Part shown: positions 49,440 through 62,711 of the stretch, piece by piece | Layout: each line of letters starts with the position of its first letter | Position numbering within the stretch: position 1 is the stretch's first letter | Notes under the pieces: model-generated | The model's database searches: none | Told to the model about the DNA's origin: nothing | What the model saw: the letters and a program-made list of their open reading frames with translations, nothing else | DNA from: Apostichopus japonicus | Lineage: Eukaryota > Echinodermata > Holothuroidea > Aspidochirotida > Stichopodidae | Assembly: GCF_037975245.1 (NCBI RefSeq) | Contig: NC_092581.1 | Span: forward strand, 13,607,303-13,671,302 | Direction of reading: 5' to 3' | DNA length: 64,000 nt | Position numbers and translations under genes: made by a program

Positions 49440-50990
49440 ATATGATAGCACAGAACAGATCAGTGTTAATAATCAGTGCAAAACTTACAGTAATACACAA
49501 TACAGGGCTGATAATACAATATGTCAGTATTGATAATGTAGTATAATGCGCTACTGATAATATAGCATAATATTTACTGATAATAATAAATTACTGATAA
49601 TACAATATAATGTATAGGTAATGCAGTGCATCATAGTACTGGTAATATATAGGACAGTCCACTACTGATAATATAGTACAACACAGTACAGGGATCATAC
49701 AATACAATAATTATGATATAACAATGCACTATGTAATGCATGACTGAAGTACAGAACAGTAGACTTTTGGTACAGTACAATTCCCGTGCTGATAAAACAG
49801 TACAATGCAATACTGATGACACGATACAATATGATGATGATAATGCAATACTGATAATATAGCACAATACTGATAATAATAAATTACTGATAATACAATA
49901 TAATGTATTGATAATGCAGTGCATCATAGTACTGATATAGGACAGTCCACTACTGATAATATAGTACAATGCAGTACAGGGATGATACATTATATATACA
50001 ATAATTATGATATAACAATGCAATACTAATAATACATGTAACTGTGCAGTAGTGTACTTACTGTATTTTGATATTGATAACACGATTCAATACGATGATG
50101 ATAATGCAGTACAATGCAATACTGATAACATGATACAATATAATGATGATACTGTACAATGCAATACTGATAACACGATACAATACAATGGTGATAATGC
50201 AGTACAATGCAATACTGATAACACGTTACAATACAGTGATGATAATACAGTACAATGCAATACTGATACCACGATACAATACAAGGATGATAATGCAGTA
50301 CAATGCAATACTGATAACACCATACAATACAATGATGATAATGCAGTACAATGCAATACTGATAACACCATACAATACAATGATGATAATGCAGTACAAT
50401 GCAATACTGATAACAGGACACAATACAATGATGATAATGCAGTACAATGCAATACTGATAACACCATACAATACAATGATGATAATGCAGTACAATGCAA
50501 TACTGATAACACGATACAATACAATGATAATAATACAGTACAATGCAATACTGATACCACGATACAATACAATGATAATAATACAGTACAATGCAATACT
50601 GATAATACGATACAATACTATGATGGTATGGCAGTATTAATAACAAGATACATTACAATCATGATGTAATGCAATGCTGACAACACTATATGGAATTCTG
50701 ATTACACATCACAGATCAAAACAAAGCATTACAAAACAGAACCATGCAGTGTAGTACCACACAGTACAGTACAGTACAAAAGATACAAGTTGACAATGCA
50801 ATACAAATTAGAAAATTACAAGTAGACAATACGATACGATATTATACGATACAAATGCCATACCATACCATACATTGAATTGACAATACAGTGATAATGC
50901 AGGGAAAATTAGTATAATGTAGTATAGTACAGCACAGTGCAGAACTTACACTACAGTTGGCCTTCATTAAGTATATATACAGCACAATGC
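49440..50990. repeat. Diverged flanks of the 48-bp satellite array
   Basis: On both sides of the regular core, the sequence is built from irregular blocks of actgataatatagtacaatgc type and acagtacagtac runs. A longer-order duplication is visible: the stretch near 49560-49700 (ataataaattactgataatac...cagtgcatcatagtactg) recurs near 49876-49990. The region is non-coding. Confidence 0.75.
50090..50630. repeat. 48-bp minisatellite, about eleven copies
   Basis: The unit resembles gataatgcagtacaatgcaa followed by tactgataacacgatacaatacaatgat. The landmark gcaatactgata repeats at 48-bp steps (first step 45). The 48-bp period keeps up to five frames open on both strands (205-206 codons), a repeat artefact rather than genes. 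Diverged relatives of the same tacaatgcaatactgataat theme extend over about 49440-50990, suggesting an older array with a recently homogenised core. Confidence 0.95.
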
Positions 50991-53900
50991 CATACTATTA
51001 AAGTTTGCTATTCATAACCACTCTAGGAAAGTCTCTTTTCTTCATAGCTTTTCCTCTCTATACTCATAACACAACTGTATAGACAGGCTTTAATATGACT
51101 TGCATCATGGGCAAATAGAAAGTTTGTTGTCAGAGTTGGTTTGTGTGATCATATTTTTGTTAAATAAAGCCTGTACTGCTTTAAGATTTTCTCTTGTAAA
51201 TCAGAAAGCTATCTGCCCAGTAGGGAGCCATTTTGGTCCAGTGGAATTAAACATTCTGATAAGCATCCTGGGGCAATCTTGGTCTATTTCTCCTCATGTC
51301 AGAATCTGTCCTGACCCAGGTCATATCGTCACATTCTTTGAATTCCTGGCATTTCGTTTCTAATGTGGTTGGCAACTGCTCTCTCTGACTGGAGGAGCCC
51401 TGTATCTTTTTACAAACTGATGTTTTGTTGTTGCTGCTGCTACTGCCTGTCAGCTATATACATCACTGCAGCAGTTAGCTATTCAGAGTCATGTGTAACT
51501 TAATCCTTTCAATTGTGGCAAAGGTTGGCTCTCCATCTCTTTGACTGATTTGTTTTGTTTGGTCTCTCTCTCTCTCTGTCACAGAGGAGAGAAAGGGAAC
51601 TAAGGTTATTATTCTGTAGGCAGACTGTGAGTGTGAGTCAGTGGCACAATGTTGTGTCCAGGACCATCCTATTGATAACCTGGTACAGCTGGGACAACTT
51701 GTAAATATTCGTGTTTGCTTTTTTAATGAAATCCAGGTGTTGCTGTGCTTTGAAGTGTCTTCTTCATTGTGGTGTTTTAATCAGAGTGTTTGGAAAGATT
51801 GTCATCGTCTTCTTCTTGCAAACTTGAAAATATATTCTTTTTTTTCCTGTGGAATTTGAATTTTTTTTCTTAGAGAAAATTCTTTCCCCCTTGAGTTGGA
51901 TGTTGTACATATCAAAGAAAATTTCTGCTGGAATTTCATATTTTGGAGATTATGATTGGATGTTAAAATGACTAAAGCTACAAACTAACTTTGGCACATG
52001 CAGGAAATTAGACGGTGGTTTTAAGCAACCAATAAAGGGATAAAATTTGTGAATTAGACCATTTTATGAGATTTCATCTCTTCTGTGTTGGAAGGACTCT
52101 GTCATCTTCCTCATTGAGGTATGTGCTCACTTCTAGACAATGCTCACATTTTGGGGTGGGGGGGGTGATGTCATCTTGGGGAGGGGTGTTTCCTGACTGA
52201 ACAGAAAGTTTGTTTGAGTGAAGCTGTGACTTAGATGAAAAATGTTACTATCATTCTCATCATTGTAACCACATTTGTGTAGGACTTTGTGTATGTGTGT
52301 TAAAAAATGTAATTCATTAGAAGAATGTGTAGAAAACATTGTGGGGTGGGGGGGGGTTGGGATAAGGGGATGCATTAACCAAGTTGTAAGAAAGTATCTT
52401 TATATATATGTATTAAATGTGTGTTTCAAATAAATATTTTTGTAATTTTGCCAAATTGTATTCTGCAAAAGGCAGGTTTGATAAGGTTGCATCTTGACAC
52501 AGTCATTTCTAAGTTTGTACAAAGCCAGTTTTACTTTTAGTAAAATAAATAATGTGTGAGTTTGGAATGGGTTTCAGGACAATTAGCTATGACATTGAAA
52601 CAATTCAGTTATTCACACACATTGATATTGCACAAAAGAAACAGCTAACCATTGTTGGCTGACCTTGTCAAGTATTGAATCAATAGATAATGTATTACAC
52701 AAGCACTGTGGCTAGTCTGTACACTGAAGATATTGAGATATCTGTCATGAAGGCCAAAATCATCTCATTCAGTTTTGAAAAGTTCTCTACAATCACAATA
52801 AATTATGATGAGACAGTTCATTTCCACAGGAAATTAGCCACAAATTTACAAAGAATGAGCAAATGCAAGCAGCCTTCTCTGTGTGGCCAACAATTTTACC
52901 AAACCTATACAATTGTCACTGCTGTTTTAGTTTAACCGTTAACAGAACAAATGCCCCTTGCAACATAATTTACAGAAATCTTGTTTTCCATTAAATGGCC
53001 AGTCAGTCTTGTCACCTAGCATTTCTAGCAATTTGTGGAGAATAGCATCTTTTGTAATTGAAATTTCACATATACTGTAAAGTTGCCATTTAAACATGGC
53101 CTGTTTGCACTAGTACTGAATGGCAACCTTGGTTGTAAACAAAAGGCCTCATTTACATTCCAATTTCATCAGGTCGTACACTGGACTGTAATGTGTACAT
53201 GTGCAACATTTAAGCAAAAGTGTGAGGCTGTAGCGGCAGTTAACAAACCAAGAACTTTTCTGGAAAACAGTTATTTACCATTCGGTGAAATAAACGGAAA
53301 GCAGCACTATAACCTATACCCAGCATTATTTCAAAATATTGACCAAATGTAGACCAGTAGACAGTTTCGTAGATGCATTTTAGTTTGGGTTTCTTTCCAA
53401 AAATGATTCACAAATGAAGGAAACGTAGAGAATGGTGTGGGGCAATTGGTCGTTCACACTCGACTAATTATATGCTTTGTGAATGTTTGACAAGTTCTGT
53501 AAACCAAACACGTACCTACACCATCATCATCAACATTGTTGTGCATTTAAGCAGAGCACTCTAAATTAGTGAAATGATGCCGTAAATAGCTTCAAAAGCC
53601 GAAAGAGAAGCGTAAAATGCCCCATTCTCCGTTGTCCATATTAACATACATGTGGCCTTGAGAAGGTTTGCATTACTGTTTACATAATGTAAGAAAGTAC
53701 TCCTGAATATTTGAGATTTTCATTGTTCATAAGAAATCATAACAATCATTTGCAACAGCTTTGTGCATTTCATGTTGAATTTTATCAAATCAAACAAGTA
53801 TCACTCATCAAAATAAGATAGTAGCCATTTGTTCAAAAGCTTTGTTTTACTACAAGAGGCTTTAATGAGCCAGTAAATCAGAAACCAGGCCAAAGTTTTC

Positions 53901-54840
53901 AGGATATTTCTGGTGATACCTCAGACAACCAGGTCTTTGGTTTTGCTGTGCCTGAACAGCAAATTTGGTTATCCTTAAAAAATGTAGGAGTCTGTAGGTT
54001 TAGTGGATAGAATGCCAACTTTGGTCCAGTGAAACTCCCCATTGTGATGAATCATAGGCCTTCCACTAATTGATTTGTCTGACTTTAGTAGCTACAAATT
54101 TTTTATGGAGAGTGATACCAATTTATCACTTCATGTATTTGGTGGTATTTATGATAGTAACAATGCAGTCCGGAATTGATTGTCGTTCACCGGACAACCA
54201 CCACAGCTGATTTTGGTCATCCGAAAACAGAAATTTGTCGACTTGGAGGACTGTACAATAATTAAAAACTGTTTGACTGTTTGGCAGGTCTTGCTAGAAA
54301 TTGCCTACTGTGGCACAACAATAACATTGGTTGCCTTAATTGAATCAAAAGAACATTTAAATAAAAAGTACTTTTATGAAAAACAAGGGTTAAAAAGATG
54401 ATCCTGATTTTACCCCAAATATGCTAGGTAGGTTGAAATAATGGGTCACTGTTGTTCTGAAGCTTCAAGAAGGTGTTATGGTACTTTTCCTTTGCTTGAT
54501 CTATTTCTCGAAGTTAGCACTCTCATTAACAATTTTACAATCTTGGGAAATAATTTGGAAGATCAGATATCCTTAAGTCTCAGTTAACTGTTCAGCACTT
54601 TGTATTATGTATTTTTTACACTGGGACTCATGTTAAACTGGGAAAAAGAAATACATATAAAAAACTAAGGTCTGTGATCTTTGTTATGAGTCTGCTGACA
54701 CTTAAGAAATATGTCCACTTTGCCATTTACTAATGTTATCATCTGGCATGTTTGGTTTATTTTGGTGTTACAGCCAGTAAAGCTCTTGTGACTCATTTGC
54801 AATGTGCCACTGACACTCTACAAAAAATTTTCACACACAG

Positions 54841-54865
54841 AAAAAAAAAAAAAAAAAAAAAAAAA
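54841..54865. repeat. A25 homopolymer
   Basis: Twenty-five consecutive A after cacacacag. Nothing in the preceding 300 bp looks like a coding region or a polyadenylated retrocopy, so it is treated as a simple repeat. Confidence 0.9.
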
Positions 54866-55172
54866 TGGGGAATATAATCTTTCACAATTTGGAGCATTAG
54901 CACTTAAAACCCTAACAGATGATTTAGAGGTTTGCCCTTTGCCAGTAATTGCAACATTTATTATTATTACTCTGGCAAACCTATCTGTACCTTCTCTGCC
55001 TTGATGGTAATAATAGCAATCAGTCATACATCAGATGGAGGATATTGGCTGATGGGAGATAAACAAGACATTTGTCAATTAGTATTGACCAGCAGTCACT
55101 ATGATTGCACATAAAATCACTTTCTCTACTGTATATATATCACAATAAGATAAACATTGCCTGTTGCCTTTC

Positions 55173-55370
55173 TCATGCAGCATGAAGCAATTTATCCGCA
55201 AAGACAATCGGCTCTTTCGGATTACCTCGGCTCTGTGCTGCGTCGTCGATCTCGATGCAGACCGCAGCAACAAGCGAGGAAATTCTCTCGATCTGTTCTA
55301 GAAATGGAGCATTGGGGAAGGCTGAAATTTCACTAATTGCTTTGACGTAGCAATCTACCATAATTTGCAA
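55173..55370 (-). CDS. Possible orphan exon or gene fragment, unknown protein
   Basis: A 65-codon minus-strand frame reads with balanced, non-repetitive composition (AISEISAFPNAPFLEQIERI, then ...VCIEIDDAAQSRGNPKEPIV...) and a CpG content above its surroundings. This is unlike the A/T-driven chance frames elsewhere. The plus strand is also open here for about 47 codons after an acceptor-like ttgcctttctcatgcag ending at about 55181, so the coding strand is not certain. I do not recognise the family. It could be an exon of an unrelated gene nested in the dystrophin-like intron, a retrocopy fragment or chance. No clear donor or start context decides it. Confidence 0.3.
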   Translation of the reverse strand: MQIMVDCYVKAISEISAFPNAPFLEQIERISSLVAAVCIEIDDAAQSRGNPKEPIVFADKLLHAA

Positions 55371-57324
55371 ATGAAATGTGCGATTATCTTTACTTGGGCT
55401 TATATCATACAGATATACATTCTAGGTCACCTGTCAACCTCCTGGATTATTGAGCATTTTTTTTTCATTCCATATTTTGTTGCTTTTTGTTTTATCGTGT
55501 TTTGGGTATAGTATCATTCATCAAATAATATAGAAGTGTGGGTGTTTTTCAGAGTAGTAAACATCACTTTTTGCCTGTTGCTAATTTGTTTTCTAATTAT
55601 TATCTCACATCTTCACAAAATAAAATGAGCATCTCACATCTTCAGATGGACCTTGTCACAAGTATTATCTTTGAGATATTTTGATGCTAAATAGTGTGTT
55701 CTGAGTGTCATTTGAAGGATATAATTGCCCAAATTTGTGACCCACTTTCAGGAGAGTTTCTCAACCATTTACTCGGCTTACCTTACTCCCCTCCCCGTCT
55801 CCTCATATCATCGGCCATTCCACCAAGATACACACACCCTCTGGATACACCCACAACCGAAACTGTGGACACATGGTTCATTAATTATTCATACTCCTTC
55901 ATGTAACTAGAACTTTGTAAGTATTTTTACCTAAAATGGTAGCAAGGTTATGGACCAATCAAGTGGCCTGTTGTTGAAAGGTTCGTTTGAACATTCAGTA
56001 TCCCTGCCTTAGTTGTACATGGAAGTCTGTATGACTCTATGAGTGTTTTATGTGAATATCACATGACTTATTGTTGCTCAGAATTTCTTAAAATGACTAC
56101 CCAATGCAAAATGCAGCAGTTCTGCATGCCTCTAGTCATATGACCCTAGCACTTAAGGCTATGAAACAATACAAACATATCCTCATACATAAATTATTTT
56201 ACTCACTGGAAGTAAAATAATTTCCAAATTTCTTTTCAGAATAGAAATATCAGCAGCAGCATGCTTCTAAAAATGATAAAAAGTAAAGAAAGAAAGATAA
56301 GAAGGATGACTTCAAATCCAAACCAAACAAACTGGAGGTAAAGAAGAAGTAAAAATTATCCTACAAAATTGAGACTGTTGGGAAGTTCGTGTAGTATTCT
56401 GCCCGGAGCGAATCAGTGCTCCCCAGATCATACATTTCGCAAGTATTAGGGATGAAACAAACATCGTTTGAAATCCCGCCGATGCGGAGGTAAAATAATT
56501 TGCAGTGTAATCACAGTCTTACAAGGACGTGGAATAAATTGAAAATATAATTGAATGACTGATGGTGGCAGAGGGGGAAATTTGACAATGTATGATCAGA
56601 ACTGGTAATGTAACACAAGTTGTAAGGTTATGAGAAAAACAGTCACAGGATTTTGTATTGTTCCTTATGAGGTTTTCTTTGAATGATTTTCAGATAGATT
56701 GAGAATGAAAGGTTTGTGGGATGGGCAGGGAAGGGGTGGGGGGGAAGATGAAGATGGGCAGGGAGAAAGGATTAAGATGTAAAGTAACATGATTTGTTGC
56801 AGCCAGCTGTTTACACGTCACTCACATTTTCAAATTTGTTGGAATAATTACTCAAAAAGCCCATTCATATTTTATGTCCGTTTTTCAGTAGAGAGGCATT
56901 TCCCCACGACGACGTTGGTTGGATTTACTCCACAGGGAAATTTATAACCAGGAATGTTCAGTTTTGTGTCAAATATCGTGTCATATATAACTGGTGTGAT
57001 TCACTGATGATATACATGTGTAGAACTTTGATCAAGGAGAAGAAACCATCATTAATTACAACATATATAATAGGTGACAGAGAAGCTTGTGATGAAAAGC
57101 TCTCCAAAACAGCTAAGGAAAATGTATTCCGTATTCGTGCGGGAAGAGTTGCCTTTTCTTGAGTATCCGTTTAATGAATAGTCTGATGTCGGTTACTGAC
57201 TACCATGAGACTTCAAGGTCAACAGTATATGATTTTGTCTAAATTTTTTCTTAAAATAAAATAAAACTGTTAGCAAACTGCTTATCCACTAGAGAGCCTG
57301 TGTAGGAGAATGTGTAAAAGTAAG

Positions 57325-57372
57325 TTGGACTGACGTTTCGATCCTAGCAGGATCTTCTTCAAAGGCTAAATG
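57325..57372 (-). repeat. Penelope-like terminal motif with a degenerate hammerhead-like core
   Basis: Read on the minus strand, the sequence is TTTGAAGAAGATCC, a TGCTA loop, GGATC, GAAACGTCAGTCC. A GATCC/GGATC stem is followed by GAAA and CGTC, the layout of the hammerhead-ribozyme-like repeats known from Penelope-like element ends. The usual CTGAWGA box reads TTGAAGA, so the conserved C is lost and cleavage activity is doubtful. No Penelope reverse transcriptase or GIY-YIG frame was seen nearby. It may be a solitary fragment. Confidence 0.45.
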
Positions 57373-60300
57373 ACAAGTAACAATAACAGACGGGACAAAA
57401 ACACGCACAGAATACAGACAGGTTTAATGAGCATGGTGAACACAAAGAGATAGATGTAAAGGGATTAGTAGACAAGGGATGGAAAGAAGAAAGAAAGAAA
57501 CCAACAGGGGAAGAGGAGAGGTAGGAGATTAACAGTGGAGGGACAAAGAAAGAATTAAGGGAAGGGGGTAGGGAATTTGCTTCAAGTTATATGGTATATA
57601 TGTATATATGGCATGTCTCTAGCAGTAATAACTACCATCCAAAGTAAGTTTTAGACAAACAGAAGGACTTAATTAGGACAATAAAAACATGATTCTCAAG
57701 GATAAGTTAAATTTCTCACTAAATTTGAGTCTTATTAAATTGACTTTCTAGCATATTCTGGGGGTAATCTTAATGTTGCCACAGGCAACTGAGAATTACT
57801 GTAAATGTTGGAACAACAGTGTATTAGTCAAAGATGCAATTGAGGTTTACAGTATGTGTATAAACAAGTAACAGTGTACTCAATAAAGTATGTGTAAACA
57901 AGTATCCTGAGGCTAGACATGCATTATAAAAAAAATGTAACAGATTTAAATTTTCATTCCACACGAATCACTTAAACTAATTCACAGCTTTTCCGCTGAG
58001 TGGTTACCATAAAATATTGCCCTGCTATAACTGTTCTACAGTCTACATGTGTCTGCAAATCTGCAATTTTATCAAGACCGCCCACTGGAAATTAAATAAA
58101 GCAGTTAAGTGAATGTAATTAGTAATCCAAGCAGAGACTGACAAATAGATATATATACCTAAAGCATCAGTTGGTTTAATTAATCATTAGCAAGAAACCC
58201 TCTCCTGGACCCCATCAGCGACCCACGCCTCAATATCTCAGTCCCCTGTAACACTGAATACGTATATTATCAACACACTGTGTATGCATGTTTAGCTTTA
58301 CATGAAATCGAAGCTTTGAAGTTGCATGTCTTCAGCATGAGGGTCCTATGTGAGATGGAGTGACACATGGAGTAATTCTGTGTTAGATATAATTCCTTGC
58401 ATACAGAAACTAGTCTGTGGTTTAATTAGTAACATAAAAATCCTTATCGATAACTTATACAAATATTGATAAATCTTTATCCTGCTTTGCCTTTTACTTA
58501 TCGTCATCAGTGCCTCTCTCCCAAGTTTTCCTGTCACTCTGTCAAATGCTTTTCCATCAGACAGAGAATGATCTGATTATATCCCTCTTAGTATCCCCCG
58601 CCCACCCCCACACACCCCAGTAAGCTGATCTTTCATTTAGATATATATCCATTCATACCTCCCTCATAGAAAGAACCTCCCCTTCAATGGCACCATCATT
58701 ATCACTGCCTGATTTTATCTTTGCTTTAGCTATATTAATGAAATGGAAATATAGTTTCGTATTTCATGTTCAAATCAAGCTGCTGGGCATATTGGAACTG
58801 AGCGTCTGTAGGTACATGTTGACTATTACAGTGTAAATTAGTTGAAGTGAACAGAAAAAAAGAACATTCTCGCAGAAGGTAAACCAACTATATGATGGCG
58901 TGTGCATCTGTGTGTGTTGTATGAGTATGTGTGTGCAACATCATGGTTCGTACACACCGTAACTCAATAAGTTCATGGTAGTTTAAATTACTTCAGAGGT
59001 TGTATGTCGATCCACCTTATTGAGTACAGGCAACCAATTTGTTTTTGGTTCGATTCAGTCAAAGGTCATTGCAGGTAATGGTCAATGTTCAGAGGTCACA
59101 ATCTGAATACTTAGAAACACTATAACTGAAATATAGGATTGATGAACTCTGCATCAATTGGTACAGTATATAGATATATCATGAGAAAACTATTGTTTGT
59201 TAATTGTGTGTCTGGAAGGTCATCTGTGCTAAACTTTTCGTTAATACTGAAGCAATTATGCCTGCATCATGTAAGCCAAATATTTTTTTTTGCCGATTTT
59301 GCCATCCAAGCCAGATGAACTTTTCTGAGCTGCTTGTTCTTATGTGAGTACGTTTCTCATAGATCGTATATATTCCTCTGCACCTATTCAGCTTTTCCAA
59401 CCTCGCATAGCTGAGAGGTTAGTCAGAGTATTTTTAAGGCTTGATGTTTGACCTCTCACTTCCATTTTCTTGATAGAGGAGCTAATTAACGGAACTTTAA
59501 CGACTAGCCATCTCACCGAAATTGACTTTTAAATGATTGCAGTCATTTATCAGGCCTCTGAGATTATCTGTACATTATAGTCACTGGTATTTTTAGATGT
59601 TGTTCAAGTCAAGGTATGCTTTGTCATGTATAAAAGAATCCTTTATGGTTGTACCCGAGCATAATTGAAACATTCTTGTGTGAGAAGCAATGTTAGATTA
59701 AGTGGTATGAAATGAAATCATTGAAAGAGGTAATTGAGCATCCCTACATTGCAGTAACCTTTTTAATTTGTGGTCAAAAACTTTACCAAACTTAATTACT
59801 CAAAGTAAGATTACAAATTGATCAAATTATTTTGACACCTTTTCTAGATTCAGGCCTTGAAATTCAGACCAAAGGAAAAGTCACTTGCTCTTTTCACTAG
59901 ACATTGAGAATATAAACACATGGCAAGTAGGGTAACAAAATTTTGTCAGTCAAAAAATTGTTGCATCATTTCCATGCCTAACATATAAAGGCCCTTGTTA
60001 TATTTTCCAATTTGCTTTTCCAATTTGCATGTTAGTAATACAAATAAGACCAATAACATGACTTGTATTGTAATGCTCATTAAACATGAATTTTGGTGGA
60101 AAACAAGTCAATGAGAGGTGTTTTTATTGACCAAGTCTTGTTATATTTTGAGCATCTAATACTCTGCAGCCGTCATAGTAAACTTGTCGACCTAATATGC
60201 TACATGATGCAAGATAGGATGGTAAATATTTGTAGCAATAAATCATACTTAACTTTTACAGAACTTGCAATAAAAACTTTCATCTTTTCTATTCGTTAGA

Positions 60301-61988
60301 ATGGTTCCATTTCATCAATCAGTGGCATGACATGCACTCACCCAATGTATCGATTACGTGATCAGTCCATTTGACAAAAAAATACAGTAATACTCACATT
60401 AGAAAGAAGTCAAGCTGTCACTTATTCCTAGGCCAAGAAAAACATTACAGGAATGTAGTTAGTCAGCAGATGTTGACAAGACACTGGGCACCTTCTCTCC
60501 AAAAATATAGAGGCCCCTAGATTTACTTACCTGTCAGGATTTAAATCCTTAATGTAACATGTAAGAATTTATGGAAAAATTAGAGGTATAAAACTTTCCT
60601 TTTGCTATAACAAAGATTAAGGGTTACACTGCATGCTCTTCAATTAACTGTTGGACAAGATTTATGCTTTAGCAGTTTAAATTTCCAGAGTACCATATAT
60701 GATATAAAATTATTGCAAAGCTTTTATGACTGGGAAGGCAAATTTAGTTCCACATTTCATATTCGTAGGCATTATCGATACCCCCTTCCCCCTCTCAATA
60801 TACATACATGTGTACAAATAATCCACCTCCAGTGGCAAACATGCTGTGAAGATTATGATTAAGAAAATTGCACAGCTAGCATTATTTTTGTCCCAGATCG
60901 ACTCATTAGATGAGGACATTTCATAGGCTTCTTCTCTTTCATATTGCTTGTACTGTACATCAGACAGTCAAAATATGTCCTTTTAAATCCTGAGCATTAA
61001 TTAGAAATATCTCTCGATGTAAACAAAATGTAAAAAAAAAATGATATAAAAGATACACCCACCTGCCAGCCAGGTTCCTCATTCAGAGAAAATGCATTAA
61101 TTTTTGTTCCAGACCCATAATTGGATCAGGACTAATGGATGTAAAATAATTTTATAGGATTCCTTTCACATCAGACAGTCCCCCATCCCCCCCCCCCCCC
61201 AAAAAAAAAATAAACACTTTTGACAGTCCATATTATCTGAGCATAAAGAAGAATTACTGCCAAATGTAAACAACATGAAATATATATAATTATAAGTGAA
61301 ACACCGCCCCCCCACATTGCCCGCCAAACAGGTACTTTCTCACTCTGTTTAAAACTCTAAGCAAACTGTTCATTCATTGTATACTATCACTCTGGATATA
61401 ATAAATTAACTCTGACATTACTGTAGGTAAAAAGAAACACCAAAAAGAAAAAAAAAGCATGTTTTGCTTTTAGGAGTGCGTCATCTGTTATAGTAACTTA
61501 GGACAATCTCGCCCTTGTGTTTGTTTTTGTTTATTTTATTGAGAGAAACCCATCCCATCATAGCACTTAATGTAAGGACCACTATCCATTAACATGTTCC
61601 TGTGCCAGCTTTGTTTCCCAAGCAGCCACCAATTAGAGAATGAATATCCACTTAGTTCTTCTTACCAATACATACCCCTGTTAATATTAACCAGATGGAC
61701 TGCCATAAAGTGGGGGTATTCTGTCCTAGCAGTGTGATTGTAGATCTAGCGTTGAAGATGTTGTGCTTTGGTTACTATGAAGAGGATGATGATGTTGGCT
61801 GCTAGGTTTCAAGTGTTTGAGATTCGGAAACACTCCGTGTAGTATAGTAAGCCTTCAGATTGGTAGATTTGGAAGGAAGAGGAAGGGAGTGTTGACCTTG
61901 AAATGTTGCAGGTCAGAGGGGAAGGGGATGCAGGGGCAGGGGGGGGGGAAGAATAGTTCTAAATTCTAAAATGACACAATTTACTTCG
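57373..61988 (+). other. No gene recognised
   Basis: AT-rich DNA with purine-rich stretches at about 57475-57570, a C14A10 block at 61187-61210 and a G-rich run near 61930-61950. The dystrophin-like exon expected next was not found. Confidence 0.5.
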
Positions 61989-62711
61989 CTCCTCGCTTAC
62001 CTGTCTCCTCACAACCTTAGCACCTCATTCTACCGTGCCTATAAAGTCCTGGTAAATAAATAACACTGTGCGCCCTCTATGACCGGACCCCCCTTCCGGT
62101 CCCTCCTCCTTTTTCATTCTACCATTCCAAGTGCCTACACGCATATTTTTCTTGTGGATAGTTTCCTTGGAAAATTGTCTTGGTTTTCTTCGACGATCGC
62201 CGGAAGTTTTTTAGCTTCGGATCTTTAGAAGTTTGACAGTCCTTTCCTGACCGATAAGTATCCTTTTTATCAAAAAGGGAGGGTTTTGGGGACTGTTTTC
62301 GTAGTGCGTTTCCTCCTCGGGTTGGTTTGCGGCGGGGTTAGCAGTTCCGCGAAACTGCCTAGGTTCCCGCCCTATTCCTCCCCACGCTATAGCGTGTTGT
62401 TGTTTTTGTGTTTTCTTAGCTTGTTTACTAGCTTTCTTCCCCCCAATTAGTTTCTCTCGTCCCCCTTTTGGGGATTCATATTGCTCACATATATTCACTC
62501 TTTTTCGTATGTATTTCTCGCTCTCTCATTTTTGTTTCAGCTTGCATTTTCATGTTAGGCCACCCCGTAGCGTTACCTTGTTTACCGTTGCTAGGTTACG
62601 CTACGCTCCACCTAAGCCTAATTCCCTCCCTAGTTCTCCCCTCTTACGTTAAGCTTCTATGGTTGTTCATTTATCACTAAGAAGTAATCTTCCTTAATCC
62701 GGTTATTCAGC
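61989..62711 (+). mobile_element. Leader or terminal region of the DIRS-like retroelement
   Basis: The segment 61989-62084 (cgcttacctgtctcctcaca...aacactgtgcgccctctatga) matches the first about 85 bp of the MITE-like element at 37302-37412. It carries a TATA-like cctataaagtcc at about 62037. From 62085 it continues with a C-rich block containing a ccggacc/ggtcc inverted pair. It then becomes a T/C-rich leader, with an inverted pair gtagcgttacc/ggttacgctac at about 62568-62605, up to the ATG at 62712. Whether the shared module is the retroelement's own terminal repeat or an older element it landed in cannot be told without its right end. Confidence 0.45.

Larger units (their letters stand above)
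50991..57324 (+). other. Presumed intron following the exon at 48961
   Basis: AT-rich DNA with a tctctctctctctg repeat near 51566, G-rich patches near 52154 and 52346, and the A25 run. The possible orphan exon at 55173-55370 is the only coding-like segment. A Lys-rich stretch at about 56235-56350 is broken by a stop and is treated as low complexity. Confidence 0.5.

Noticed and set aside
50026-50669. Overlapping open frames of 205, 206, 169, 165 and 129 codons on both strands
   Set aside because: All lie in the 48-bp satellite. The period is a multiple of three, so absence of stops in one unit keeps every frame open. The products are pure repeats without domains.
56230-56350. Lys-rich coding-like stretch after an acceptor-like cttttcag
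   Set aside because: The best frame is interrupted by TAA and the composition is A-rich low complexity. There is no domain or donor of note.
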